From positions 1,798,001 through 1,862,000 of the forward strand of contig NZ_CP134500.1 of the NCBI RefSeq assembly GCF_031760065.1: a stretch of DNA of 64,000 nt, written 5' to 3'. Below are positions 1 through 8,990 of the stretch, one piece after another. Under the pieces are notes generated by a model. The model did no database searches and was not told the origin of the DNA. It was given only the letters and a program-made list of their open reading frames with translations. A program made the position numbers and the translations under genes. How positions within the stretch are numbered: position 1 is the first letter of the stretch; every line of letters starts with the position of its first letter. Origin of the DNA: Streptomyces durocortorensis. GTDB lineage: Bacteria > Actinomycetota > Actinomycetes > Streptomycetales > Streptomycetaceae.

Positions 1-1
1 C

Positions 2-771
<770 letters not shown>

Positions 772-815
772 GCATCCGGGTCGGCACCCGGCGGCCGGGT
801 GGGTAGCATCGCCGC

Positions 816-1733
816 GTGCCGTACGACGACAGCCCTCCCCCCACCCGCCGTACCCGGCCCCTGTTCGCGGCCGCCGCGCTCACCGCGCTCTGTCTGACCG
901 CCGCCGGATGCGGTGGCGGCCCCGGAGCGGACCAGGCCGGTGCGGCCTCGCCCGGGCCGGGCGGGAGCGGAGCCTCCGCGACGGCCGCGACTCCGCCGCC
1001 CGCACCGACCGGGGACCGGCCGGAACCCTCCGCGTCCCTCGCCGAGCCGCTGCCGCGCGGCCCCCTGACCGGCCGGACGGTGGTGATCGACCCGGGCCAC
1101 AACCCGCGTAACCGCGAGCACACCCGGGAGATCAACGCGAAAGTCGACATCGGCACCGGGCGCAAGGAGTGCGATACGACCGGTACAGCCACCAACGACG
1201 GTTACGCGGAGGCCCGGTTCACGCTCGACGTGTCACACCGGCTGCGCGCCCTGCTGGAGGCGCAGGGGGCACGGGTCCGGCTGACGCACGACGACGACCG
1301 GCCGTTCGGGCCGTGCATCGACGAGCGGGCGCGGATCGGCAACGAGGCCAAGGCCGACGCGGTGGTCTCGGTGCACGCCGACGGGTCGGGCGTGGGCAAC
1401 CGGGGCTTCCATGTGATCCTGCCCGCCCGGGTGAAGGGCGGCGGGGCCGACACCACGAAGATCGTGGAGAGTTCGGCCGACCTCGGGGCCAGGATCGCCG
1501 GGCACTTCGTCCGCACGACCGGAAGCGCGCCTTCCAATTACATCGGCGGGAATTCCGGTCTGGACACGCGCAGCGATCTCGGCGGACTGAATCTGTCGAC
1601 TGTGCCCAAAGTGTTCGTCGAATGCGGCAATATGCGTGACCCGAAGGACGCCACCCTGCTTACCAGCGCCAGTTGGCGACAGAAGGCGGCCCAGGGCCTG
1701 GCCGACGGGATTGCGAGCTACCTGGAGGGGTAG
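816..1733 (+). CDS. N-acetylmuramoyl-L-alanine amidase, lipoprotein
   Basis: A 305-residue secreted lipoprotein. The N-terminus has Arg residues, a hydrophobic stretch and a lipobox LTAAGC ending at Cys about residue 32, followed by a Gly/Ala/Pro linker. From about residue 88 it reads as an Amidase_3 zinc domain: VVIDPGHNPRN carries the first His ligand, EARFTLDVSHRL the Glu, and VVSVHADG the second His. FVECGNMRD near the C-terminus carries the usual catalytic Glu. It should cleave the amide bond between MurNAc and L-Ala in peptidoglycan on the outer face of the membrane. The GTG start at 816 is the one that gives a complete signal peptide. Confidence 0.88.
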   Translation: MPYDDSPPPTRRTRPLFAAAALTALCLTAAGCGGGPGADQAGAASPGPGGSGASATAATPPPAPTGDRPEPSASLAEPLPRGPLTGRTVVIDPGHNPRNREHTREINAKVDIGTGRKECDTTGTATNDGYAEARFTLDVSHRLRALLEAQGARVRLTHDDDRPFGPCIDERARIGNEAKADAVVSVHADGSGVGNRGFHVILPARVKGGGADTTKIVESSADLGARIAGHFVRTTGSAPSNYIGGNSGLDTRSDLGGLNLSTVPKVFVECGNMRDPKDATLLTSASWRQKAAQGLADGIASYLEG

Positions 1734-1908
1734 TTCTGCGGTGATATTGGGGGGATACCCGTTCAGAATCCGGGCTGGGACGCAACCCGCCCGAGCAGAC
1801 GATAGATTCATCCGTACGATGGGGAGCCGCTCCCGAGCTTCGTGCCGTACCGCCGCACCGGCGGCAGCGACGACCGCCCCGACGAGACGACCGACTAAGG
1901 ACCTTCAC

Positions 1909-2763
1909 GTGAATATCCGCTCCCTCACTCGAGGCGATGGCGTGGTGATCGGAGCAGCGGTCGTGCTGTTCATCGCCTCTTTCCTCGACTACTCCAGCTA
2001 TGACTGCCCCTCGGGCATCGACTGCTCCCGCTTCGACAGCCCGAACGCCTGGGACTCGCTCGGGCTCCTGATGAGCGTCTTCCTCGCCGGTGTCATCGGC
2101 GCGGCGCTGGTGGTCGTCGGCCGGACCATGCCGGGCCGCAAGGTCGCCGGGCTCGACATCGGCCAGTTCGGTGTGGCGCTCACGGTCTTCGCGCTGTGGA
2201 CGGCGTTCTGGACGATCCTCGACATCAACGACGCCGGGGCCGGTCTGATTCTCGGCCTGCTGGCCGCCATCGTGCTCGCGGCGGCGGCGGTCGCCGCTCC
2301 GCTGATCCCCGCGCTCAAGGCCCCGCTCGTCGGCGCCCCGAAGCCGGCTCAGGGCATCCAGCCGCCGTACGGCGCGCAGCCCGGCCAGGGCTACGGCTAC
2401 CCGGGCGCCCAGCAGCAGCCGTACGGCGCTCAGCCGAGCCAGGGTTACGGCTACCCGGGTGCGCAGCCCGGCGGCCCGCAGGGCCAGCCCGCCCCGGCCG
2501 ACCCGGCGCAGCAGGCGCAGGCCCCGGACCAGCAGCCCTCGCAGGGCGGCGCGGCCCCGGCGGGCGACTTCACCCCGTTCTGGTTCGCCGTTCCGGTGGC
2601 GCGCCCGCTGTACGGCGAGGACGGTTCGCCGAACCCGATCGCCGAGCTGGCGCCGGGCACCTGGTACCTCGCGGTGGAGCAGCGCGGCCAGGGCCTCATC
2701 GCCCAGACGCAGGACGGCCGTCGCGGCGTCCTCCAGGACACCACGGGCATCCAGCGCGGCTGA
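1909..2763 (+). CDS. DUF5336-type membrane protein with Pro/Tyr/Gly-rich tail
   Basis: A 284-residue protein starting at GTG 1909, nine bases after AAGG; the frame stays open further upstream but that sequence is not protein-like. There are four hydrophobic segments in the first 150 residues (VVIGAAVVLFIASFL, LGLLMSVFLAGVIGAALVVV, FGVALTVFALWTAFW, LILGLLAAIVLAAAAVAA). A long loop after TM1 carries two Cys (YDCPSGIDCS). After TM4 comes a disordered tail with PYGAQPGQGYGYPGAQ repeats, then a folded C-terminal stretch of about 60 residues. The layout matches actinobacterial DUF5336 proteins, whose function is unknown. A strong terminator follows directly. Confidence 0.75.
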   Translation: MNIRSLTRGDGVVIGAAVVLFIASFLDYSSYDCPSGIDCSRFDSPNAWDSLGLLMSVFLAGVIGAALVVVGRTMPGRKVAGLDIGQFGVALTVFALWTAFWTILDINDAGAGLILGLLAAIVLAAAAVAAPLIPALKAPLVGAPKPAQGIQPPYGAQPGQGYGYPGAQQQPYGAQPSQGYGYPGAQPGGPQGQPAPADPAQQAQAPDQQPSQGGAAPAGDFTPFWFAVPVARPLYGEDGSPNPIAELAPGTWYLAVEQRGQGLIAQTQDGRRGVLQDTTGIQRG

Positions 2764-2779
2764 TCCGCACGCAGCTCAC

Positions 2780-2817
2780 ACAGTGGCCCCCCGCCCTTCC
2801 GGGCGGGGGGCCACTGT
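2780..2817 (+). terminator. 17-bp perfect GC-rich hairpin
   Basis: A perfect 17-bp stem (ACAGTGGCCCCCCGCCC and its complement) closed by a TTCC loop lies 16 bp after the DUF5336 stop. There is no U-tract, which is usual for Streptomyces terminators. It separates this gene from the LLM oxidoreductase. Confidence 0.85.
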
Positions 2818-2876
2818 CGTACAGTCCACTCCTGACAGCAGCTGACGCATCGTCAGCAACGGCCGGAGGGAACGGA

Positions 2877-3887
2877 ATGCGGCTAGGACTCGCGCTCGGA
2901 TACTGGGGCCGCGGCCCGGACCCCGGCCATCTCCCCCTGGCCCAGGAGGCCGAGCGGCTCGGCTATGACTCGGTCTGGACGGCGGAGGCCTGGGGGTCGG
3001 ACGCCTTCACCGCGCTGACCTGGATCGCCGCCCGCACCTCACGGCTCCGGCTGGGCACCGGGATCGCGCAGATGGCGGCCCGCACCCCCACCGCGACGGC
3101 CATGCACGCGCTGACCCTGGACCATCTCTCCGGTGGCCGGATGCTGCTGGGCCTCGGCCTGTCCGGGCCGCAGGTGGTGGAGGGGTGGTACGGGCGGCCG
3201 TTCCCGAGGAGCCCGCTGACCGCGACCCGCGAGTACGTCGAGGTGATCCGGCAGGTGCTGGCACGGCAGGCCCCGGTCGAGCTGGCGGGTCACTTCCACT
3301 CCCACCCGTACACCGGCCCCGACGCCACCGGCCTCGGCAAGCCGCTGAAGCCGATCACCCACCCCCTGCGGGCATCCCTCCCCGTCCTGCTGGGCGCGGA
3401 GGGCCCGAAGAACATCGCGCAGACGGTGGCGATCGCGGACGGCTGGCTGCCGCTGTACTGGTCGCCGCTGCGCACGGACGTCTACGAGGCCTCGCTCACC
3501 GGACTCCGGGACGGGTTCATGATCGCGCCGATGGCCCGCGCGCAGGTCTGCGACGACGTGGCCGAGGGGCTGTGGCCGGTGAAGGCGATGCTCGGCTTCT
3601 ACATCGGCGGGATGGGCCACGCGGCCCGCAACTTCCACGCGGACCTGATGGCCCGGATGGGGTTCGAGGAGGAGGCCCGCCGGATCCAGGAGCTGTTCCT
3701 CCAGGGCCGCAAGGAGGAGGCGGTGCGGGCGGTGCCCGACGCGTTCGCCGACGAGATCTCGCTGGTGGGCCCGCGCGCCCGCATCAAGGAGCGGCTGGAG
3801 CTGTGGCGCAAGGGCCCGGTGACGGACCTGCTGGTCACCGCCCCGGACCCGCACACACTGCGGGTCCTGGCGGAACTCAACAGCTAG
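2877..3887 (+). CDS. LLM-class F420-dependent oxidoreductase
   Basis: A 336-residue luciferase-like TIM-barrel enzyme starting at ATG 2877 behind GGAGGG. It begins MRLGLALGYWG and has the hallmark barrel segments of the F420-dependent LLM family: AERLGYDSVWTAEAWGSDAFTALT (about 27-50), LRLGTGIAQMAARTPTATAM (about 58-77), LSGGRMLLGLGLSGPQVVEGWYG (about 84-106) and LLGAEGPKNIAQTVAIADGWLP (about 165-186). Such enzymes use reduced coenzyme F420 for hydride transfer to varied substrates; the substrate here is unknown. It stands alone after a terminator and converges on the next gene. Confidence 0.88.
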   Translation: MRLGLALGYWGRGPDPGHLPLAQEAERLGYDSVWTAEAWGSDAFTALTWIAARTSRLRLGTGIAQMAARTPTATAMHALTLDHLSGGRMLLGLGLSGPQVVEGWYGRPFPRSPLTATREYVEVIRQVLARQAPVELAGHFHSHPYTGPDATGLGKPLKPITHPLRASLPVLLGAEGPKNIAQTVAIADGWLPLYWSPLRTDVYEASLTGLRDGFMIAPMARAQVCDDVAEGLWPVKAMLGFYIGGMGHAARNFHADLMARMGFEEEARRIQELFLQGRKEEAVRAVPDAFADEISLVGPRARIKERLELWRKGPVTDLLVTAPDPHTLRVLAELNS

Positions 3888-3897
3888 AGGCGCCGGT

Positions 3898-4677
3898 TCA
3901 TCCGAAGGACGACCGGTCCAGCCAGAAGTCCAGCAGCTCCGCGTCGCCGAGCACCTCCACCCGGTCGTCGGTCGGATCGAGGCGGCGGTTGAAGACGAGC
4001 ATCAGCTCGGTGAGCGGGCCCCGCAGCACGACCGTCGCCTTCTCGTGGGCCCGCCGCCAGGTGAACCGGTCCTCGCCGAACCCGATCAGCCACTCGGCAC
4101 CCGGCACGTCGGTGGCGTGCAGGTGCAACGAGCGCCCGCCACCCCGAAGTTCGGACGCCTCCGGGTCACCGTCCTCCTGGGCGAAGGAGACGATGCGCAG
4201 CCACTCCTCGATGGTGTCGGCGGCCACCTCGGGGCCGACGGTGTACGGGACCCGCGCGGCGAGCGCCGCGTCCGCGCGGTGCACCACCGTCTCGTGCGTC
4301 ATGCGCCGCGCCCAGAAGTCGGTCCGCCGCTCCCACGCCCACGTCCACACCTCGGCGTCCGGCCCCGCCTCCCGCAACGCGGCCACCGCGTCCGCCGCCC
4401 CCTCGGCGAGCCAGGCGTCGAGCGCCCCGGGGTCGTCACCGCCGGGCCCCTCGATACCCGGCACCTTGTCCTCGGGAACGTCCTCGGCGGCCCGGGTGCG
4501 CACGATCTCACCGACCCAGCGGTGCGCGCCGCCGACATGCACGGCGAGTTCGCGCAGCGTCCAGTCGGGGCAGGTGGGCACGGTCACGGTGAGATCGGCA
4601 CCGGCCAGCGTCGCGCGCAGGGCGTCGGTCTGGGCCAGGATCTCGTCGCAGTAGCGGTCGTACGGGAGCAGCGTCAT
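3898..4677 (-). CDS. Maleylpyruvate isomerase-family, mycothiol-dependent enzyme
   Basis: A 259-residue protein of the DinB/MDMPI superfamily. The N-terminal helical bundle contains TCPDWTLRELAVHVGGAHRWV (about 35-55) and ARRMTHETVVHRADAALA (about 125-142), which hold the conserved His residues expected to bind metal. A C-terminal alpha/beta domain of about 90 residues follows (LHLHATDVPGAEWLIG). Relatives use mycothiol as thiol cofactor for isomerisation or detoxification. The start at 4677 (MTLLPYDRY) was chosen because it aligns with the first helix; an upstream in-frame start would add only a non-conserved peptide. Confidence 0.8.
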   Translation of the reverse strand: MTLLPYDRYCDEILAQTDALRATLAGADLTVTVPTCPDWTLRELAVHVGGAHRWVGEIVRTRAAEDVPEDKVPGIEGPGGDDPGALDAWLAEGAADAVAALREAGPDAEVWTWAWERRTDFWARRMTHETVVHRADAALAARVPYTVGPEVAADTIEEWLRIVSFAQEDGDPEASELRGGGRSLHLHATDVPGAEWLIGFGEDRFTWRRAHEKATVVLRGPLTELMLVFNRRLDPTDDRVEVLGDAELLDFWLDRSSFG

Positions 4678-4840
4678 GGCGGGCACCCTAGTCGGCGACA
4701 CCCGAGTGGATCACCTGGTTATCCCCTGCCCACCGGCCCTACCCGGTCGGAGGAACCGGGTTCCGCCCTCCCCGCACCGGTCGCCACCCGGTGCGGGCCG
4801 TCCGGTCCTCACCCTGCGCGAACCGTCCATCGGGCGGTGT

Positions 4841-5914
4841 TCAGCGGCAGCAGTCCGGCTCCAGGCCGACCGGCAGCCGCTCGCCCCCGAAGACCGCGGT
4901 GGTCGCCTCGTCCCCCCCGAGCGCGGCCACCGCCAGCAGCAGGGAGCCCGCCGTCCAGGTGGTGAGCTCCTCGGGCCAGAACGCCTTGTTGCCCTCGAAG
5001 ACGTAACCCGTCCAGTACAGGCCGCCCTCGGCGCGCAGGTGCTGGACGGACTGGAGGATCTCCAGCGCCCGGTCCGACTCCCCCGTCACCCAGAGGGCCA
5101 GGGCGAGTTCGCAGCTCTCGCCGCCGGTGACCCACGGATTGGGGAGCACACAGCGCACCCCGAGCCCGGGCACGACGAAGCGGTCCCAGCCCTCCTGGAT
5201 ACGGGCGGTGGCCTCGGCCCCGGTGACCGCGCCGCCGAGGACCGGGTAATACCAGTCCATCGAGTAGCGGTTCTTGTCGAGGAAGCGCTCGGGGTGGCTG
5301 CGGATGGCATGGGCCAGCGCGCCGGTCGCCAACTCCCAGTCGGGCTGCGGCTCCTCGCGGCGCTCGGCGATGGCCAGCGCGCAGCGCAGCGCCTGGTGGA
5401 TCGAGGAGGAGCCGGTCAGCAGCGCGTCGTTCACCGGCGTGCCGTCGGCCTCCCGCTTCCAGCCGATCTGCCCGCCGGGCTGCTGGAGCCCGAGCACGAA
5501 CTCGACCGCCGAGAAGACCGTGGGCCACATCCGGTCGACGAACGCGTCGTCGCCGGTGGCCAGATAGTGGTGCCAGACGCCGACGGCCACGTACGCGCAG
5601 AAGTTGCTTTCGAGACTCCGGTCGGTCGGCTGCTGCGGGTCGCCGTCGTGGTAGGCGGCGTACCAGGAGCCGTCGGCGTTCTGGTTGCGGGCGAGCCAGT
5701 CGTAGGCGCGCGCCGCCGCCGCGTGCTCACCGGCCGCGTCCAGGGCCATCGCGGCCTCGGTGTGGTCCCACGGGTCGAGGTGGTGGCCCCGGAACCAGGG
5801 CAGCGCCCCGTCCGCACGCTGCACGGCGAGGAGCGCGGCGACCGTCTCGGCCGCCTGCCCTGCCGTCAGGACGCCAGGGAGGACAAGGTGTTCGGTCTGT
5901 TCGGGAGTGCTCAC
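4841..5914 (-). CDS. Alpha/alpha-toroid (prenyltransferase-like) protein
   Basis: A 357-residue soluble protein built from repeated helical hairpins, with motifs QRADGALPWF, ARNQNADGSWY, LGLQQPGGQIGW and YWTGYVFEGNKAFWPEE. Annotation pipelines usually call this fold prenyltransferase or squalene-cyclase-like, but six-hairpin glycosidases look the same, and no DDxD or DCTAE catalytic motif is visible, so the reaction is unknown. It is the third gene of a tight operon with a GT4 glycosyltransferase and a methyltransferase; its GTG start overlaps the methyltransferase stop by 4 nt. The context suggests a role in making or trimming a glycosylated metabolite or polymer. Confidence 0.75.
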   Translation of the reverse strand: MSTPEQTEHLVLPGVLTAGQAAETVAALLAVQRADGALPWFRGHHLDPWDHTEAAMALDAAGEHAAAARAYDWLARNQNADGSWYAAYHDGDPQQPTDRSLESNFCAYVAVGVWHHYLATGDDAFVDRMWPTVFSAVEFVLGLQQPGGQIGWKREADGTPVNDALLTGSSSIHQALRCALAIAERREEPQPDWELATGALAHAIRSHPERFLDKNRYSMDWYYPVLGGAVTGAEATARIQEGWDRFVVPGLGVRCVLPNPWVTGGESCELALALWVTGESDRALEILQSVQHLRAEGGLYWTGYVFEGNKAFWPEELTTWTAGSLLLAVAALGGDEATTAVFGGERLPVGLEPDCCR

Positions 5915-6642
5915 GCCTCGGCCTTCGGAAGGTGCGGCTTGGTGGCGTACGCGACGAAGCTCTTGCCGACGACCGGGTTGAGGAGCTGTTCGGCGACCCG
6001 GGTGGCGAGCGGCTTCTTCATGATGTCCCAGACCAACAGCTTGTGGTACGCGCGCACCGGCAGGGCCTTGTCGTTGTCGACCCCGAAGGCGCACTTCAGC
6101 CACCAGTAGGGCGAGTGCAGCGCGTGGGCGTGGTGGGTGCCGTACGGCTTGAGTCCGGCCTCGCGGATGCGGGCGAGGAGCTGGTCGGCCTTGTAGATAC
6201 GGATGTGGCCGCCCTCGACCTCGTGGTACGCGTCGGAGAGGGCCCAGCAGACCTTCTCGGGGCCGTAGCGCGGGACGGTGACGGCGATCCGGCCGCCGGG
6301 CTTGAGGACCCGGACCATCTCGGCGAGGACGCCCTTGTCGTCCGGGATGTGCTCCATGACCTCGGAGATGATCACGACGTCGAAGGAGTCGTCGGGGAAC
6401 GGCAGGTTGAGGGCGTCGCCCTCCATGGCGGTGGCGGTGGCACCCTCGGGGGCCTCCCCCGCCTCCTTCATCGCGGCGAACCACTTGGCGACCTCGCGGA
6501 TCTCCTCGCCGTTCTGGTCGAGGGCGACGACCTGCGCACCGCGCCGGTAACACTCGAAGGCATGCCGGCCGGCACCGCAGCCCAGGTCGAGCACTCGGTC
6601 GCCTGCGGCGAGCGGGAAGCGGGTGAAGTCGACGGTCAGCAC
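5911..6642 (-). CDS. Class I SAM-dependent methyltransferase (Methyltransf_11)
   Basis: A 243-residue methyltransferase. Motif I is VLDLGCGAGRHAFE (about 18-31), the acidic motif II follows as VVALDQNG, motif III is FDVVIISEVMEHIPDD (about 84-99) and the post-motif is LKPGGRIAVTVPR. The C-terminal 60 residues form a cap rich in Tyr and Trp (SPYWWLKCAFG) likely to hold the acceptor. The GTG start follows the GT4 gene by about 105 bp, and its stop overlaps the downstream gene. A sugar- or polyketide-like acceptor is plausible from context but cannot be shown. Confidence 0.87.
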   Translation of the reverse strand: MLTVDFTRFPLAAGDRVLDLGCGAGRHAFECYRRGAQVVALDQNGEEIREVAKWFAAMKEAGEAPEGATATAMEGDALNLPFPDDSFDVVIISEVMEHIPDDKGVLAEMVRVLKPGGRIAVTVPRYGPEKVCWALSDAYHEVEGGHIRIYKADQLLARIREAGLKPYGTHHAHALHSPYWWLKCAFGVDNDKALPVRAYHKLLVWDIMKKPLATRVAEQLLNPVVGKSFVAYATKPHLPKAEA

Positions 6643-6747
6643 GAGGGCCTGCCTTCGAGGTCGGAGGTACGGTTCAGATGAGCGGGGTACGGGTTCCGGT
6701 CGACGGGTCCGCGGTCTGCGGACCTGCGTCCGCCTGCGGGGCGTGCG

Positions 6748-8061
6748 TCACCTGTGGGCTCCGCGGGCGGCGATCGCCTGACGGTACAGCTCGGCCGTTC
6801 CGGCGGCGGCCCTGGCCCAGGTGAACTTCTCCAGCACCCGTGCCCGGCCCGCCGCACCGAGCCGGGCACGCAGCTCCGGATCGGCCAGCAGCCGGGCCAG
6901 CGCCCCGGCCAGCGCGTCCGCGTCACCGGGCGGCACGGCGAGACAGGTCTCCCCGTCGCGGCCGGAGACCTCGGGGATCGCACCGCCGGTGGTGGCGACG
7001 AGCGGGGTGCCCGTGGCCATCGCCTCGGCGGCGGGCAGCGAGAACCCCTCGTACAGCGAGGGCACGCAGGAGACCTGGGCGCTGCGCACGAGGTCGACCA
7101 GCTCGGGATCGCTGATGCCCTTGACGAACTCGACCGCGTCCGCCAGCCCGTGCCGCTCGATGGCCCGTGCGACCGGCCCGTTCTCGGCGCGCTTGCCGAC
7201 GACGACGAGGTGGGCGTCGGGATTCTCCGTACGGAGCTTGGCGAGCGCGTCGACGAGGTGGACCAGGCCCTTGAGGGGGACGTCGGCGCTGGAGGTGGTG
7301 ACGATGCGTCCCGGCACCTCGGCGACGGAGGGGTCGGGCGACCACAGGTCGGTGTCGGCGCCGATGTGGACGACGCTGATCCGGTCCGCCCGTACGCCGA
7401 GGTCCTCGACGATCTCGTCACGGGAGGAGCCGGAGACGGTGAGGACGGAGTCCAGCTTGCGGGCGACCCGCTTCTGCATCCGGGTGAAGGCGTACCAGCG
7501 GCGTACGGAGGCACGTCGGCGGCGGCTGGTGGCGGCGGCCAGGTCGAGCCTGCGGTCCACGGTGATGGGGTGGTGGATGGTCGTCACGAGCGGGGCCCCG
7601 AGGTCGCCGAGCAGCCCGTAGCCGAGGGTCTGGTTGTCGTGGACGACGTCGAACTCGCCGCGCCGGGAGAGGAGATGGCGGCGGGCGCGCAGGCTGAAGG
7701 TGAGCGGCTCGGGGAAGCCGCCGGTCCACATGGTGGCGACCTCGGCGAAGTCGATCCAGTCCCGGTACTCGCCGCGCTTCGGCGTACGGAAGGGGTCGGG
7801 CTGCCGGTAGAGGTCGAGGCTGGGCAGCTCGGTGAGCGGGACGCCCTCGTCGAGCACCGGGTAGGGCTGCGCGCCGATCACTTCGACGCTGTGGCCGAGC
7901 CGCGCGAGCTCCCGCCCGAGGTGGCGGACGTACACGCCCTGGCCGCCGCAGAACGGATTGCCCTTGTACGTGAGGAGTGCGATGCGCAACGGCCGGTCAC
8001 CGGCCCCGGCGGAGCCGCCTTCGCCCGTGCGGGGGCCCGTTTCTATGGCCTCAGCGGTCAC
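6748..8061 (-). CDS. Glycosyltransferase family 4 (GT-B fold)
   Basis: A 437-residue GT4 enzyme. After a disordered N-terminus it shows the acceptor-domain opening LRIALLTYKGNPFCGGQGVYVRHLGRELARLGHSVEVI (Gly-rich loop), a DNQTLGYGLL segment, and a C-terminal nucleotide-sugar domain with SADVPLKGLVHLVDAL, HLVVVGKR and the donor motif SLYEGFSLPAAEAMATGTPLVATTGGAIPE, carrying the two Glu of the EX7E motif. It retains the sugar configuration on transfer. It is first gene of a three-gene operon and starts (GTG) 55 bp from a perfect KstR-type palindrome, so it may be controlled by the divergent TetR regulator. Confidence 0.9.
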   Translation of the reverse strand: MTAEAIETGPRTGEGGSAGAGDRPLRIALLTYKGNPFCGGQGVYVRHLGRELARLGHSVEVIGAQPYPVLDEGVPLTELPSLDLYRQPDPFRTPKRGEYRDWIDFAEVATMWTGGFPEPLTFSLRARRHLLSRRGEFDVVHDNQTLGYGLLGDLGAPLVTTIHHPITVDRRLDLAAATSRRRRASVRRWYAFTRMQKRVARKLDSVLTVSGSSRDEIVEDLGVRADRISVVHIGADTDLWSPDPSVAEVPGRIVTTSSADVPLKGLVHLVDALAKLRTENPDAHLVVVGKRAENGPVARAIERHGLADAVEFVKGISDPELVDLVRSAQVSCVPSLYEGFSLPAAEAMATGTPLVATTGGAIPEVSGRDGETCLAVPPGDADALAGALARLLADPELRARLGAAGRARVLEKFTWARAAAGTAELYRQAIAARGAHR

Positions 8062-8115
8062 ACTCGGCCCCCTTCTGACTGCGTGTTCGCCGGAGCGTAA
8101 CCGGTCGCGCTAATC

Positions 8116-8129
8116 TAGAACAAGTTTCA
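8116..8129. promoter_or_regulatory. KstR-type operator, perfect match
   Basis: The 14-mer TAGAACAAGTTTCA fits the mycobacterial KstR consensus TnnAACnnGTTnnA at all eight fixed positions. It lies in the 224-bp divergent region between the GT4 operon and the kstR-like gene, 55 bp before the GT4 start and 157 bp before the regulator start. This is an AT-rich palindrome in a very GC-rich genome. Operator function is inferred. Confidence 0.7.
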
Positions 8130-8285
8130 GACTTGATCGTTCAACGTGCATCGAATCTACCGGCAGGTAGCGTCGGTGTGACGGCCGGATCAGGTGATTC
8201 GCGCCACGACGGACGTCCTGGCATGCTGTGCGCGCCCGGGGCGCCCGCTCGTCCGCCCGGATGCCGAGGAACAAGGCCATGGATC

Positions 8286-8990
8286 ATGGATGGTGACAGC
8301 ATGACCGCGGACGCCAGACCGGCAGCGCCCACGCCGACCGAACGCGCGACGCCCGCATCGGCCGAGCGCGGGGCATCCCTGTCGGCGTCGACCGACCGCA
8401 CGGCGCCTCCGTTGACCGAGCGGCAGGAGGCCCGTCGCCGCCGCATCCTGCACGCCAGCGCCCAGCTCGCCAGCCGGGGCGGGTTCGAGGCGGTGCAGAT
8501 GCGCGAGGTGGCGGAGGCGGCCGGGGTGGCGCTCGGCACGCTCTACCGCTACTTCCCCTCCAAGATCCATCTGCTGGTCGCCACCATGCAGGACCAGCTC
8601 CAGCACATGCACACCACACTCCGCAAGCGCCCCCCGGCCGGCGACGACGCGGCCCAGCGGGTCGCGGAGACCCTGATGCGGGCCTTCCGCGCCCTCCAGC
8701 GCGAACCGCACCTCGCGGACGCGATGGTCCGCGCGCTCACCTTCGCGGACCGCAGCGTGAGCCCCGAGGTGGACACGGTCTCCCGCCTCACCACGGCGAT
8801 CATCCTGGACGCGATGGGCCTGGAGCGCCCGACGCCGGAACAGCTCTCCGCGGTCCGCGTGATCGAGCACACCTGGCACTCGGCGCTGATCACCTGGCTG
8901 TCGGGCCGGGCCTCGATCGCTCAGGTGAAGATCGACATCGAGACGGTCTGCCGCCTGATCGACCTGACGGCGGAACCGGGCCGGGGCTGA
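8286..8990 (+). CDS. kstR: TetR-family regulator, KstR-like
   Basis: A 234-residue repressor. After about 45 disordered residues it has a TetR helix-turn-helix domain RILHASAQLASRGGFEAVQMREVAEAAGVALGTLYRYFPSK, nearly the same in wording as mycobacterial KstR. The ligand domain also resembles KstR (LADAMVRALTFADRS, EVDTVSRL, ALITWLSGRAS). KstR represses cholesterol catabolic genes and is released by steroid CoA thioesters. ATG 8286 has AAGG nine bases upstream; ATG 8301 (MTADAR) is also possible. The last 101 bp overlap the convergent PPTase gene. The orthology call is from remembered sequence and fits the fadA5 and cyp125 genes in this window. Confidence 0.78.
   Translation: MDGDSMTADARPAAPTPTERATPASAERGASLSASTDRTAPPLTERQEARRRRILHASAQLASRGGFEAVQMREVAEAAGVALGTLYRYFPSKIHLLVATMQDQLQHMHTTLRKRPPAGDDAAQRVAETLMRAFRALQREPHLADAMVRALTFADRSVSPEVDTVSRLTTAIILDAMGLERPTPEQLSAVRVIEHTWHSALITWLSGRASIAQVKIDIETVCRLIDLTAEPGRG

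Noticed and set aside
1636..1908. Upstream extension of the DUF5336 protein
   Set aside because: The frame is open but overlaps the amidase end and lacks protein-like composition; GTG 1909 has a ribosome site and precedes the first membrane helix.
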